DNA of 40,771 nucleotides from CAZPUI01 sp964415525 (GTDB taxonomy: Bacteria; Acidobacteriota; Holophagae; Holophagales; Holophagaceae), in NCBI GenBank assembly GCA_964415525.1, contig CAYQAS010000031.1:1-40771 (forward strand), written 5' to 3'. Every line of letters starts with the position of its first letter. The stretch's first letter is position 1. The position numbers were made by a program, and so were the translations under genes. Under the pieces are notes generated by a model. That model saw only the letters and a list, made by a program, of their open reading frames with translations, did no database searches and was not told the DNA's origin. Below are positions 1 to 5,790 of this stretch, piece after piece.

Positions 1-1441
1 GCGACGCCAGGTTGCAGGCCGTATCGTCCAGGAACATGTACTCGGAGCAGGGGTTGCTCGCGTTGATGCGGCCATCCTCGGGGCAGGTGTGCCAGTCGTT
101 GATGGTGGTGTCGTACTGCAGGCCGGGATCCGCGCAGGCCCAAGCGGCGAAATTGATCTTGTGCCAGAGCTCGCGGGCCTTCAGGGTGCGGGTGGGTTTG
201 CCATCCACACGACGCAGCAGGGACCAGGGCCCATCCTTTTCCAGGGCGCGCATGAAGCTGTCGGGCACGCGCACGGAATTGTTGGAGTTCTGCCCGCCCA
301 CGGTGGCGTAGCCCTCGCCATCCCAGCCGGTGTCATAGGTGTGCAGGTCGCGGTCGAAATCGCCCTGGGCGAGACGGCTCATGCACTGGCTCAGGAAGCC
401 CGAGGCCACGCCGTCCTTCTTGGCCTTGGCCAGCACCTTACGCAGCTTGTCGTTGGTCTTCGGGTTGGCATCACGGCTGGTGGAGCCTTCCACCGCCTCA
501 CACATGGCGTTCCAGTGCTTCGCCAGGTGCAGGCTGCCCGCGGCCATCATGGCCACCTTGCGCTCCTCGTTGACCTTCCAGGTCACGAAGGCCTCGATAT
601 CGGGGTGATCGAGGTCGAGGCAGACCATCTTGGCCGCGCGACGTGTCGTGCCACCGCTCTTGATGGCACCCGCGGCGCGATCGCCCACCGCCAGGAAGCT
701 CATGAGGCCGGAGGAACGACCGCCGCCGCTCAAAGGCTCTTCGAGGCCGCGGATGCGGCTGAAGTTGGTGCCGGTGCCCGAGCCGTACTTGAAGATGCGG
801 GCCTCGCGGGTCCACAGATCCATGATCCCGCCGGGGTTCACCAGATCGTCGTCCACGCTCTGGATGAAGCAGGCGTGGGGCTGGGGCCGCTCGTAGGCGG
901 AGGTGCTGTGCTGCATCTCGCCGGTCTTGGGATCGACAAAAAGGTGGCCCTGGGCGGGCCCTGCGATGCCGTACGCGAAGTGGAGGCCGGTGTTGAACCA
1001 CTGGGGACTGTTGGGTGCGCACATCTGCCCGCCGAGCATGTGCACCATCTCGTCGTAGAAGGCCTGGGCGTCCTCACCGGTGTTGAAATAGCCGAACTTT
1101 TCGCCCCAGCTAGCCCAGCAACCCGCCAGACGGTGGAAGACCTGGCGGGCGTCGTACTCGCCCTTGGCCCCCTCGCGCCGCGCCACCTTGGTGCCGTAGC
1201 CCGAGGCGTACGGATGGTGGTTCACGCTGCCCACGAACTCGAAGTCGCAGCCGGCACGGCGGAAGTACTTCTGCGCCAGGATGTCTACCGCCACCTGGCT
1301 CCAGCCATCAGGCACCATCACGTCCTTGGCTTCGAAGACCACAGAGCCGTCCAGCTTGGTGATGCGGCTGGTTCGCGGAACGAAGCTCACACCCTCCAGA
1401 GGATCGCGACCGGACTGCGTGAAGTAGCGCGGAATCTGCAT
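1..1441 (-). CDS. nrdJ: Adenosylcobalamin-dependent (class II) ribonucleotide reductase, N-terminal part
   Basis: The product reduces ribonucleotides to deoxyribonucleotides in the cytoplasm using adenosylcobalamin as radical source, so it works with or without oxygen. The visible 480 codons start MQIPRYFTQSGRDP and contain family blocks in the expected order: SPQWFNTG, then KYGSGTGTNFSRIRG, GGTTRRAAKMVCLDLDHPDI, GGQNSNNSVRVP and, close to the left edge, INASNPCSEYMFLDDTACNL. The gene continues past the left edge, so the C-terminal part is not seen. The ATG at 1441 is the first start after the control region. No NrdR, NrdA or NrdD gene is visible nearby. The upstream region carries a promoter-embedded palindrome and a nested dyad in the leader, listed separately. 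Confidence 0.95.
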   Translation of the reverse strand, partial: MQIPRYFTQSGRDPLEGVSFVPRTSRITKLDGSVVFEAKDVMVPDGWSQVAVDILAQKYFRRAGCDFEFVGSVNHHPYASGYGTKVARREGAKGEYDARQVFHRLAGCWASWGEKFGYFNTGEDAQAFYDEMVHMLGGQMCAPNSPQWFNTGLHFAYGIAGPAQGHLFVDPKTGEMQHSTSAYERPQPHACFIQSVDDDLVNPGGIMDLWTREARIFKYGSGTGTNFSRIRGLEEPLSGGGRSSGLMSFLAVGDRAAGAIKSGGTTRRAAKMVCLDLDHPDIEAFVTWKVNEERKVAMMAAGSLHLAKHWNAMCEAVEGSTSRDANPKTNDKLRKVLAKAKKDGVASGFLSQCMSRLAQGDFDRDLHTYDTGWDGEGYATVGGQNSNNSVRVPDSFMRALEKDGPWSLLRRVDGKPTRTLKARELWHKINFAAWACADPGLQYDTTINDWHTCPEDGRINASNPCSEYMFLDDTACNLAS

Positions 1442-1511
1442 GGGGCATCCTTCGGCGAAGGCGAAGCCGACGCCTGATGGAAAGGGCGCCGGTGGAATCC
1501 TGGATGGAAAA

Positions 1512-1544
1512 GCGGAACAACCCCAGCAACTGGGGCAATTCCGC
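1512..1544 (-). promoter_or_regulatory. Nested dyad in the nrdJ leader
   Basis: Two perfect 6-bp inverted repeats are nested: outer arms GCGGAA (1512-1517) and TTCCGC (1539-1544), inner arms CCCCAG (1521-1526) and CTGGGG (1530-1535). All three single-stranded gaps read CAA on the plus strand, which is UUG in the nrdJ mRNA. In RNA this is a 12-bp stem with a symmetric 3x3 internal loop and a 3-nt cap. It ends about 70 nt before the nrdJ start codon, so it would lie in the nrdJ leader. Its function is unknown: an RNA switch or protein-binding hairpin and a DNA operator are both possible. No run of U follows it. Confidence 0.6.
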
Positions 1545-1573
1545 GAAACCTCTACGGGTTGTGCCGGACTCCA

Positions 1574-1602
1574 AGCATCACCCCAAGATGTTGGGGTGTC
1601 AA
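1574..1602 (-). promoter_or_regulatory. Putative nrdJ promoter with embedded NrdR-box-like palindrome
   Basis: On the minus strand a perfect -35 hexamer TTGACA (1602-1597) is followed after 17 bp by a weak -10, GATGCT (1579-1574). The spacer is almost filled by the 16-bp imperfect palindrome CCCCAAGATGTTGGGG (1581-1596, plus strand). It matches the NrdR box pattern at the conserved C4, A6, A8, T9, T11 and G13. NrdR represses ribonucleotide reductase genes in many bacteria and usually binds two boxes. A clear second box at the usual spacing was not found. A related inverted repeat lies about 60 bp away in the leader (1521-1535). Assignment to NrdR is inference. Confidence 0.5.
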
Positions 1603-1696
1603 GAGGGCAAAAAAAGGTCCATGACAGTTGGGAATACAAGCTTGGGTGCGGAGTTCCATGGCTTTTTGAGGGCTCGGCAGTCTATGCTGAAAACAA

Positions 1697-1787
1697 GCCG
1701 GGCCCCATGCATCGGTGGACGACGAACCTGGTCAGGTCGGAAGAAGCAGCCATAAGTCGCCCCACCGAGTGCCGTGGTAAGCCCGGC
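1697..1787 (+). ncRNA. ffs: Signal recognition particle RNA, small bacterial (4.5S) type
   Basis: The core GGTCAGGTCGGAAGAAGCAG (1730-1749) is the conserved Ffh-binding helix 8 of SRP RNA: the GGAA-type loop flanked by the asymmetric internal loops. The rest folds as expected for a ~90-nt hairpin. Closing stem GCCGGGC (1697-1703) pairs perfectly with GCCCGGC (1781-1787), and TCGGTGG (1712-1718) pairs with CCACCGA (1762-1768). The RNA forms the SRP with Ffh and targets nascent membrane proteins. It lacks the Alu domain of Gram-positive SRP RNAs. A -10-like TATGCT sits at 1683-1688, well placed for a start near 1695. A good -35 and a T-rich terminator were not seen. Confidence 0.93.
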
Positions 1788-2035
1788 CCATGGTTTATCT
1801 GCCGGCGAGAATTGCCGCAGCCACGGACGCATCCCGTGAAAGTCGCTTCGTTCTCATGCAGCGCACGGCAAGGCAAGGCATGGTTGGGCTTGCATGGGAA
1901 TCCCGCTCCGCAACAACCAAGGGTCGCACCTCCACACGGATCAAACGAAGGCCCTCCCTTCTGTGCCCCTTGAAGGCCTTTGCGCTTTCACCCTTGCCCC
2001 ATTGACTTGACGAAAAAAAGGCGAATCATGGGGTC
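1788..2035. other. Intergenic region between the SRP RNA and the radical SAM gene
   Basis: No convincing gene was found here. Short frames exist but have no ribosome binding site and no recognisable protein. A small dyad, AAGGCC near 1950 with GGCCTT near 1975, could form a weak hairpin. The last 35 bases hold the likely promoter of the next gene: TTGACT (2002-2007), a 16-bp spacer and AATCAT (2024-2029). Confidence 0.4.
2002..2029 (+). promoter_or_regulatory. Putative promoter of the SplB-type radical SAM gene
   Basis: TTGACT (5 of 6 to the -35 consensus) and AATCAT (4 of 6 to the -10) are separated by 16 bp, with an A7 run in the spacer. The predicted transcription start is near 2036, which coincides with the first possible ATG. 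The message would therefore be leaderless from 2036, or carry a 33-nt leader if translation starts at 2069. Confidence 0.4.
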
Positions 2036-2935
2036 ATGGTTCCACTCCTGTTCGCCGAGTCACCCGAAATGCCACAAATCCAAGGGCTTTCCGTGGAGCC
2101 CGAAGAGGCCCGCAGCATTCTTCGACCCCAACGGGATGAGGCCTACGGCTTCGGATTCACCCTCAGCCCCTACCGCGGCTGTGCTTTCGGCTGCCGCTAC
2201 TGCTACCTGCGGGAGTACCCCCACGCCCAACACCTCGCCGCGGACTGGGGCACCTGGGTCGCCCCCAAACTCAATGCGCCTGAACTTATTTGGCAGGCAC
2301 GCCACAAGCTGCATGACACAACTATCTTTCTCTCCACCGCCACCGATCCCTACCAGCCCATCGAGAAACACCTGGGGTTGACGCGAAAGTGCCTGGAAGT
2401 GCTCCTGGACTGCCCAAGCACTCGGATCATCGTGCACACGCGGAGTCCCCTGGTCACCCGAGACATCGACCTATTCAAGGCATTTGGAACCCGCCTCTCC
2501 GTGGGACTGTCCATCCCCACCGATGACGACACCGTGCGCCAGGTGCTGGAGCCCAAAGCCCCCGCCATTCCCAGTCGATGGGCGGCCGCAGAGCGTCTCT
2601 CCCGAGCGGGCATCCGCGTCCAGATCGCCGCCACCCCCCTGCTGCCCATGGCGGATCCCGAGGCCTACGGTCGCCAATTGCGGGCCTGCGGCGCCGCGAA
2701 GGTCTGGGTGGGACGCCTCCGCCTATTGAAAGACGATCCCATCGGGGATCTCCTGGCCCAACACAGCTGGCTGGAGGCCCTCCAGCCGGACTATGCCCAA
2801 CAGGTGGAAAGCATCCTCACCCGCTACCTGCCTCCCATCCGGATCGCCCGCCGCCGCAAGGCCGGTGCGGCAGATCATCGCCCGACACATCGCCTCCCGA
2901 TGGCACGCCAACCTTTCCTATTTGATAACTTTTGA
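2036..2935 (+). CDS. SPL-family (SplB-like) radical SAM protein
   Basis: This is a radical SAM enzyme of the family related to spore photoproduct lyase and annotated in many non-sporulating bacteria. The cluster motif CAFGCRYCY (Cx3Cx2C; Cys 49, 53, 56 from this start) follows the typical SPYRGC lead-in. Downstream come the family blocks LSTATDPYQPIEKHLGLTR and VHTRSPLVTRDIDLF, then SVGLSIPTDD and RVQIAATPLLP. The substrate is unknown; DNA repair has been proposed for relatives but is not shown by the sequence. Starts at 2036 and at 2069 are both possible. Neither has a good Shine-Dalgarno, and 2036 lies at the predicted transcription start. It is monocistronic, facing away from nrdJ. Confidence 0.85.
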   Translation: MVPLLFAESPEMPQIQGLSVEPEEARSILRPQRDEAYGFGFTLSPYRGCAFGCRYCYLREYPHAQHLAADWGTWVAPKLNAPELIWQARHKLHDTTIFLSTATDPYQPIEKHLGLTRKCLEVLLDCPSTRIIVHTRSPLVTRDIDLFKAFGTRLSVGLSIPTDDDTVRQVLEPKAPAIPSRWAAAERLSRAGIRVQIAATPLLPMADPEAYGRQLRACGAAKVWVGRLRLLKDDPIGDLLAQHSWLEALQPDYAQQVESILTRYLPPIRIARRRKAGAADHRPTHRLPMARQPFLFDNF

Positions 2936-3009
2936 TACATCCAGATACATCCCTCGTTGACGTAGTCCACCCCCCCTTCCACCATGACCCTCGAGAGGTC
3001 TTCCACGTG

Positions 3010-3087
3010 ATGTCCCCCTTCCTGCGCCTCAAGCGCACCAATATGAACCCCCACAGCGCGGATCGCGCGTGGGCCGGCAGGGGTTAG
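3010..3087 (+). CDS. Possible 25-aa leader peptide upstream of the PEPCK-like gene
   Basis: A short frame starts ATG at 3010 (or GTG at 3007), has GAGAGG (2993-2998) as a plausible ribosome binding site, and ends TAG 23 nt before a 15-bp hairpin. It reads MSPFLRLKRTNM followed by NPHSADRAWAGRG. It has four Arg but no run of one amino acid, so no control residue can be named. The layout (leader stop, ~22 nt, hairpin, 19 nt, start codon) is nearly identical to that of the pheA leader in this window. It may still be a chance frame. Confidence 0.35.
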   Translation: MSPFLRLKRTNMNPHSADRAWAGRG

Positions 3088-3110
3088 ACACCAAATCACT
3101 TCCCCCGGCA

Positions 3111-3145
3111 GACCACCCGATCCGAACCCCTCGGATCGGGTGGTC
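3111..3145 (+). terminator. 15-bp perfect hairpin in the PEPCK-like gene leader (possible attenuator)
   Basis: GACCACCCGATCCGA (3111-3125) and its exact complement (3131-3145) enclose the 5-nt loop ACCCC. The tail is GGCGTTTAC, poor in U, so intrinsic termination would be weak. Two competing structures exist upstream. Hairpin 3050-3073 pairs CCCAC with GTGGG and GCGC with GCGC. Segment 3059-3065 (CGGATCG) plus GTGG (3069-3072) can instead pair with CGATCCG (3118-3124) and CCAC (3113-3116) of the terminator 5' arm. This is the 1:2, 2:3, 3:4 layout of an attenuator. Confidence 0.5.
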
Positions 3146-3164
3146 GGCGTTTACAGGAGCTCCC

Positions 3165-4916
3165 ATGAGCCAGCCCACCGAATCAGCCACGCTGCAGCGA
3201 TACGGCCGCCAGATCCTGATGCACAGCCAGGGAACCGTGTGCGCACGCCGGAATGAGCTGCTCGAGAGCCGCGCCTTCCGCGAGGTCGTGGCGGGCTACC
3301 TGGCCCACCTTCAGGAACAGGATGCCCCTTGCCTGGAGCACCTTCCCAGCCTGGCCCCCGACCTCTGGGTGCGCCTCCTGCAGGGCCTCGCGGAACTCCC
3401 CCTGGAGGACGTGGCCCTCTCCGTGCCCGAGGCGGTGGATTTCCTCGCCCCCCGGCCCCGTCGGGTCCTGCGGGAGGTGGTGGAGGGGCTCTATGACCAC
3501 TGGCGCAGCTTCGACCGCTTCATGCTGCTGCAGGGCGAGCCCGGCCCTGGTGGCCTCGATCGACGCCCCTACCGCGCCTTCAACGAGACCCTGGAACAGC
3601 TCGTGGACCTCGTGCGGGGGACCTATCGCGACGTGATCGAGAATGTCACCGGCGACCATCCGCGCATCTACCGGCAGGTGCCCGCAGGCTGCAACGTCGG
3701 CCTCATCGCCGTGACCAAGGCCTGCCCCCTGCCCTCCGGCCTGCGGGAGGCATGGCAGGACGTGCCCTTCATTCGCCAGATCTGGATCGACCCCCCGATG
3801 ATCCTGGATCCCCCGAGCAACACCCGCAGTGGCGCCTTCGGCTCTGTGGACCGCTGCCCCCTGGCGGGCTTCCGCCCCGAGCCCACCGAGTGGCTCTGCT
3901 ACCCCGCCCAGGTGGGTCCCCTGGTGATCTTCGCTTACATCCACCGCAGCCAGACGAGCCTGGGATGTGCCCTGGCGAACCTCTTCGATCTGGCCTCCGA
4001 CGCCCAGATCGCCCGTGGACCGGATGCCCTCTTCGCCTATGGCGTCCCCATGGAGCACATGGCGTCCCTCGGGGACAACCCCACGGTCTTCCACGAGGAT
4101 CCCACCTCGGGCCTCTTGACCGCCGCCATTCCGGAAGGCGATGCCTTCGCCTACTTCGGCTATCTCAAAAAGATGGCCCTCACCCTGCACAACGTGGCCA
4201 TGCTCCGGCGCGGACGTCTGCCCTTCCACGGCGCCCTGTTGAGCGTCGCCCTGGAGCGGGGCATCCGACGCAACATCCTGATCATCGGGGACACCGCGAC
4301 CGGCAAGTCCGAGTCCATCGAGGCCTTCCGGGCCTTGGGCGGACGCAAGGTGCGGGAACTCCAGGTGGTGGCGGATGACATGGGCAGCCTGGAACTGAGC
4401 CAGGACGGAAACCTTATGGGCTATGGCACGGAGACCGGCGCCTTCGTCCGCCTGGATGACCTGCACCGCGGCTATGCCTTTGGCCAGATCGACCGCGCCA
4501 TTTTCATGAGCCCCCACCGGGTGAATGCCCGTGTGGTACTGCCCGTGACCACCCTGGACGAGATCCTCGAGCCGCATCCCATCGATGTGCTTCTCTACGC
4601 CAACAACTTTGAGGAGGGCCCTGAGCTGGAGTGGTTCCCCACTGCCGAGGCCGCGCTGGCGGTCTTCCGCGCCGGTCGTGCCATGGCCAAGGGCACCACC
4701 ACCTCCACGGGCCTCACCACGAGCTATTTCGCCAATCCCTTCGGCGCCCCCCAGCGCCGGGAGGCCCACGAGGCTCTGGCGGAGCGATTCTTCCATGCCG
4801 CCTTCACCCGGGGCGTACAGGTGGGACAGATCCGAACCAAGCTCGCTCAGCCGGGCTTCGAGAGCATGGGCCCCGCAGCCGTGGCCGAGGCACTGCTGAC
4901 CCACCTGCTCGCCTGA
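3165..4916 (+). CDS. PEPCK-like / HprK-like P-loop ATPase of unknown function
   Basis: A 583-residue cytoplasmic protein. The C-terminal half holds a Walker A of PEPCK/HPr-kinase type, GDTATGKS (375-382), followed by VVADDMG and the block YGTETGAFVRLDDLH. Upstream lies FIRQIWIDPPMILDPPSNTR. From memory, this block occurs in a clostridial family often labelled phosphoenolpyruvate carboxykinase, although it is distinct from the main PckA and PckG enzymes. The N-terminal ~200 residues are alpha-helical with no motif I know. Whether it makes oxaloacetate or PEP, or is a kinase, cannot be decided here. The ATG at 3165 has a good ribosome binding site (AGGAG, 3155-3159). The leader carries a hairpin array that suggests attenuation. 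Confidence 0.8.
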   Translation: MSQPTESATLQRYGRQILMHSQGTVCARRNELLESRAFREVVAGYLAHLQEQDAPCLEHLPSLAPDLWVRLLQGLAELPLEDVALSVPEAVDFLAPRPRRVLREVVEGLYDHWRSFDRFMLLQGEPGPGGLDRRPYRAFNETLEQLVDLVRGTYRDVIENVTGDHPRIYRQVPAGCNVGLIAVTKACPLPSGLREAWQDVPFIRQIWIDPPMILDPPSNTRSGAFGSVDRCPLAGFRPEPTEWLCYPAQVGPLVIFAYIHRSQTSLGCALANLFDLASDAQIARGPDALFAYGVPMEHMASLGDNPTVFHEDPTSGLLTAAIPEGDAFAYFGYLKKMALTLHNVAMLRRGRLPFHGALLSVALERGIRRNILIIGDTATGKSESIEAFRALGGRKVRELQVVADDMGSLELSQDGNLMGYGTETGAFVRLDDLHRGYAFGQIDRAIFMSPHRVNARVVLPVTTLDEILEPHPIDVLLYANNFEEGPELEWFPTAEAALAVFRAGRAMAKGTTTSTGLTTSYFANPFGAPQRREAHEALAERFFHAAFTRGVQVGQIRTKLAQPGFESMGPAAVAEALLTHLLA

Positions 4917-5009
4917 CGTTCAAAGCGCGGAAGTCCGCAGGGGACTGCCGGTGGCCTTCGAGTCGCGGCGTCCCCGGGACCCCTAACTTCCGTCCAGGCA
5001 AGCCCGGAA

Positions 5010-5028
5010 GGCTGATCATGTGTCAGCC
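5010..5028. terminator. Small hairpin between convergent genes
   Basis: GGCTGA (5010-5015) pairs with TCAGCC (5023-5028) around a 7-nt loop, immediately after the hemerythrin stop codon and about 95 bases beyond the stop of the PEPCK-like gene. It has no T-run on either side, so it would be a weak bidirectional terminator at best. The remaining ~110 bases between the two genes hold nothing recognisable. Confidence 0.3.
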
Positions 5029-5436
5029 CTACCGCGGACTCACATTGCGCAGGAAGGTCGCCAGACGGTAGTCCTCGCCCTGGATGTGCTCCAGCAGCCA
5101 GCCGTTGAGGAATTCCAGAACGGGAGGTGTCAGCACCAGCCGCCCCTCCCGCATCCGCTGATGCAGATCCGCGATCTGGGCCAGCAGGTGGTCGTGAAGC
5201 CCCTTGTGCCTCGCGTAATCCGGATACCGGTGCGTGAGCATGAGGGCCTCTTCCATGCGGAAATGCTTTCCCGTGTAGTCCTCCAGGAACGTCAATCGGC
5301 TTTCGGCCTGCTCCCCATTGCCCGGCAGCTGCACGGCGGTCCGTAGCGCATTGAATGCCTCCACCAGCACCAGATGCTGTTCATCCATGCGGAAACACCC
5401 GGTCTCCAGGCTCGCATTCCACGCGATGAACGCCAT
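5029..5436 (-). CDS. Bacteriohemerythrin
   Basis: A 135-residue single-domain hemerythrin that binds O2 at a non-heme di-iron site. The ligands appear in the canonical order: WNASLETGCFRMDEQH (first His and the D-x-Q-H signature), HFRMEEALM (His and Glu), HKGLHDH (two His) and HIQGEDY (His and Asp). Length is standard for stand-alone bacterial hemerythrins. The frame is open further upstream, but the ATG at 5436 gives the family N-terminus MAFIAW and has GGGAGG just before it. Likely roles are O2 storage, scavenging or delivery to sensors in microaerobic cells. No partner gene is adjacent. Confidence 0.92.
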   Translation of the reverse strand: MAFIAWNASLETGCFRMDEQHLVLVEAFNALRTAVQLPGNGEQAESRLTFLEDYTGKHFRMEEALMLTHRYPDYARHKGLHDHLLAQIADLHQRMREGRLVLTPPVLEFLNGWLLEHIQGEDYRLATFLRNVSPR

Positions 5437-5790
5437 CTCGCCTCCCGCAGATGGGATCGGCATCCCCCTGGCGGGCGATGAATCCAGGTTCGCCCCTTCC
5501 CACGGCATAGCCGCCGCCCGCAGCCACCAGGACTGGCGCGTCGCCACCCCCGGCGCAAAGCGTCCGGATGGTTTCACGGTCTTCGACCTGAACATCGGAA
5601 CTCCCACCACTCAGCAGCTCTCGGCCTCCATCCAGCTGCGCAACCTGGGAGGCAAGCGCCATCAACTGCTCAAGGGCGGTGTAGGACGTCCCTATGTCGG
5701 GCCGCACCCTCACCGCCAGCGTGGGCTTACGGTTCGAATCCTGCTGCTGTCCACGAGGCCTCGCGGGGTTCCTGGGGCCTCTTCCGTTGT
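5437..5790. other. Unassigned 354-base stretch
   Basis: No recognisable gene lies between the hemerythrin and the M28 peptidase. A minus-strand frame stays open from near 5790 to 5381 (it includes the stretch TALEQLMALASQVAQLDGG) but has no good start or ribosome binding site. It runs into the hemerythrin gene in another frame, and its third codon position is less GC-rich than in the neighbours. It may be a decayed gene or chance. A tRNA T-arm-like GGTTCGAATCC at 5731 is not part of a tRNA. Confidence 0.35.

Noticed and set aside
89..1477. Long plus-strand open frame opposite nrdJ
   Set aside because: It is antisense to clear ribonucleotide reductase motifs, low in complexity (Gly, Ala, Val, His) and has no ribosome binding site; a high-GC shadow frame.
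1442..1600. Cobalamin riboswitch before nrdJ
   Set aside because: Expected for B12-related genes, but no B12 box or the needed long multi-stem fold was found; only the short nested dyad is present.
2875..3099. Minus-strand 74-codon frame between the two left genes
   Set aside because: It reads somewhat protein-like but overlaps the 3' end of the radical SAM gene and the leader of the next gene, and it has no family resemblance.
3183..4904. Long minus-strand frame opposite the PEPCK-like gene
   Set aside because: Its composition is that of an antisense shadow (Gly/His/Gln-rich) and the plus-strand protein has real motifs.
5731..5741. GGTTCGAATCC, like a tRNA T-loop
   Set aside because: The flanking bases do not form a T-stem, and no acceptor, D or anticodon arm is present upstream.
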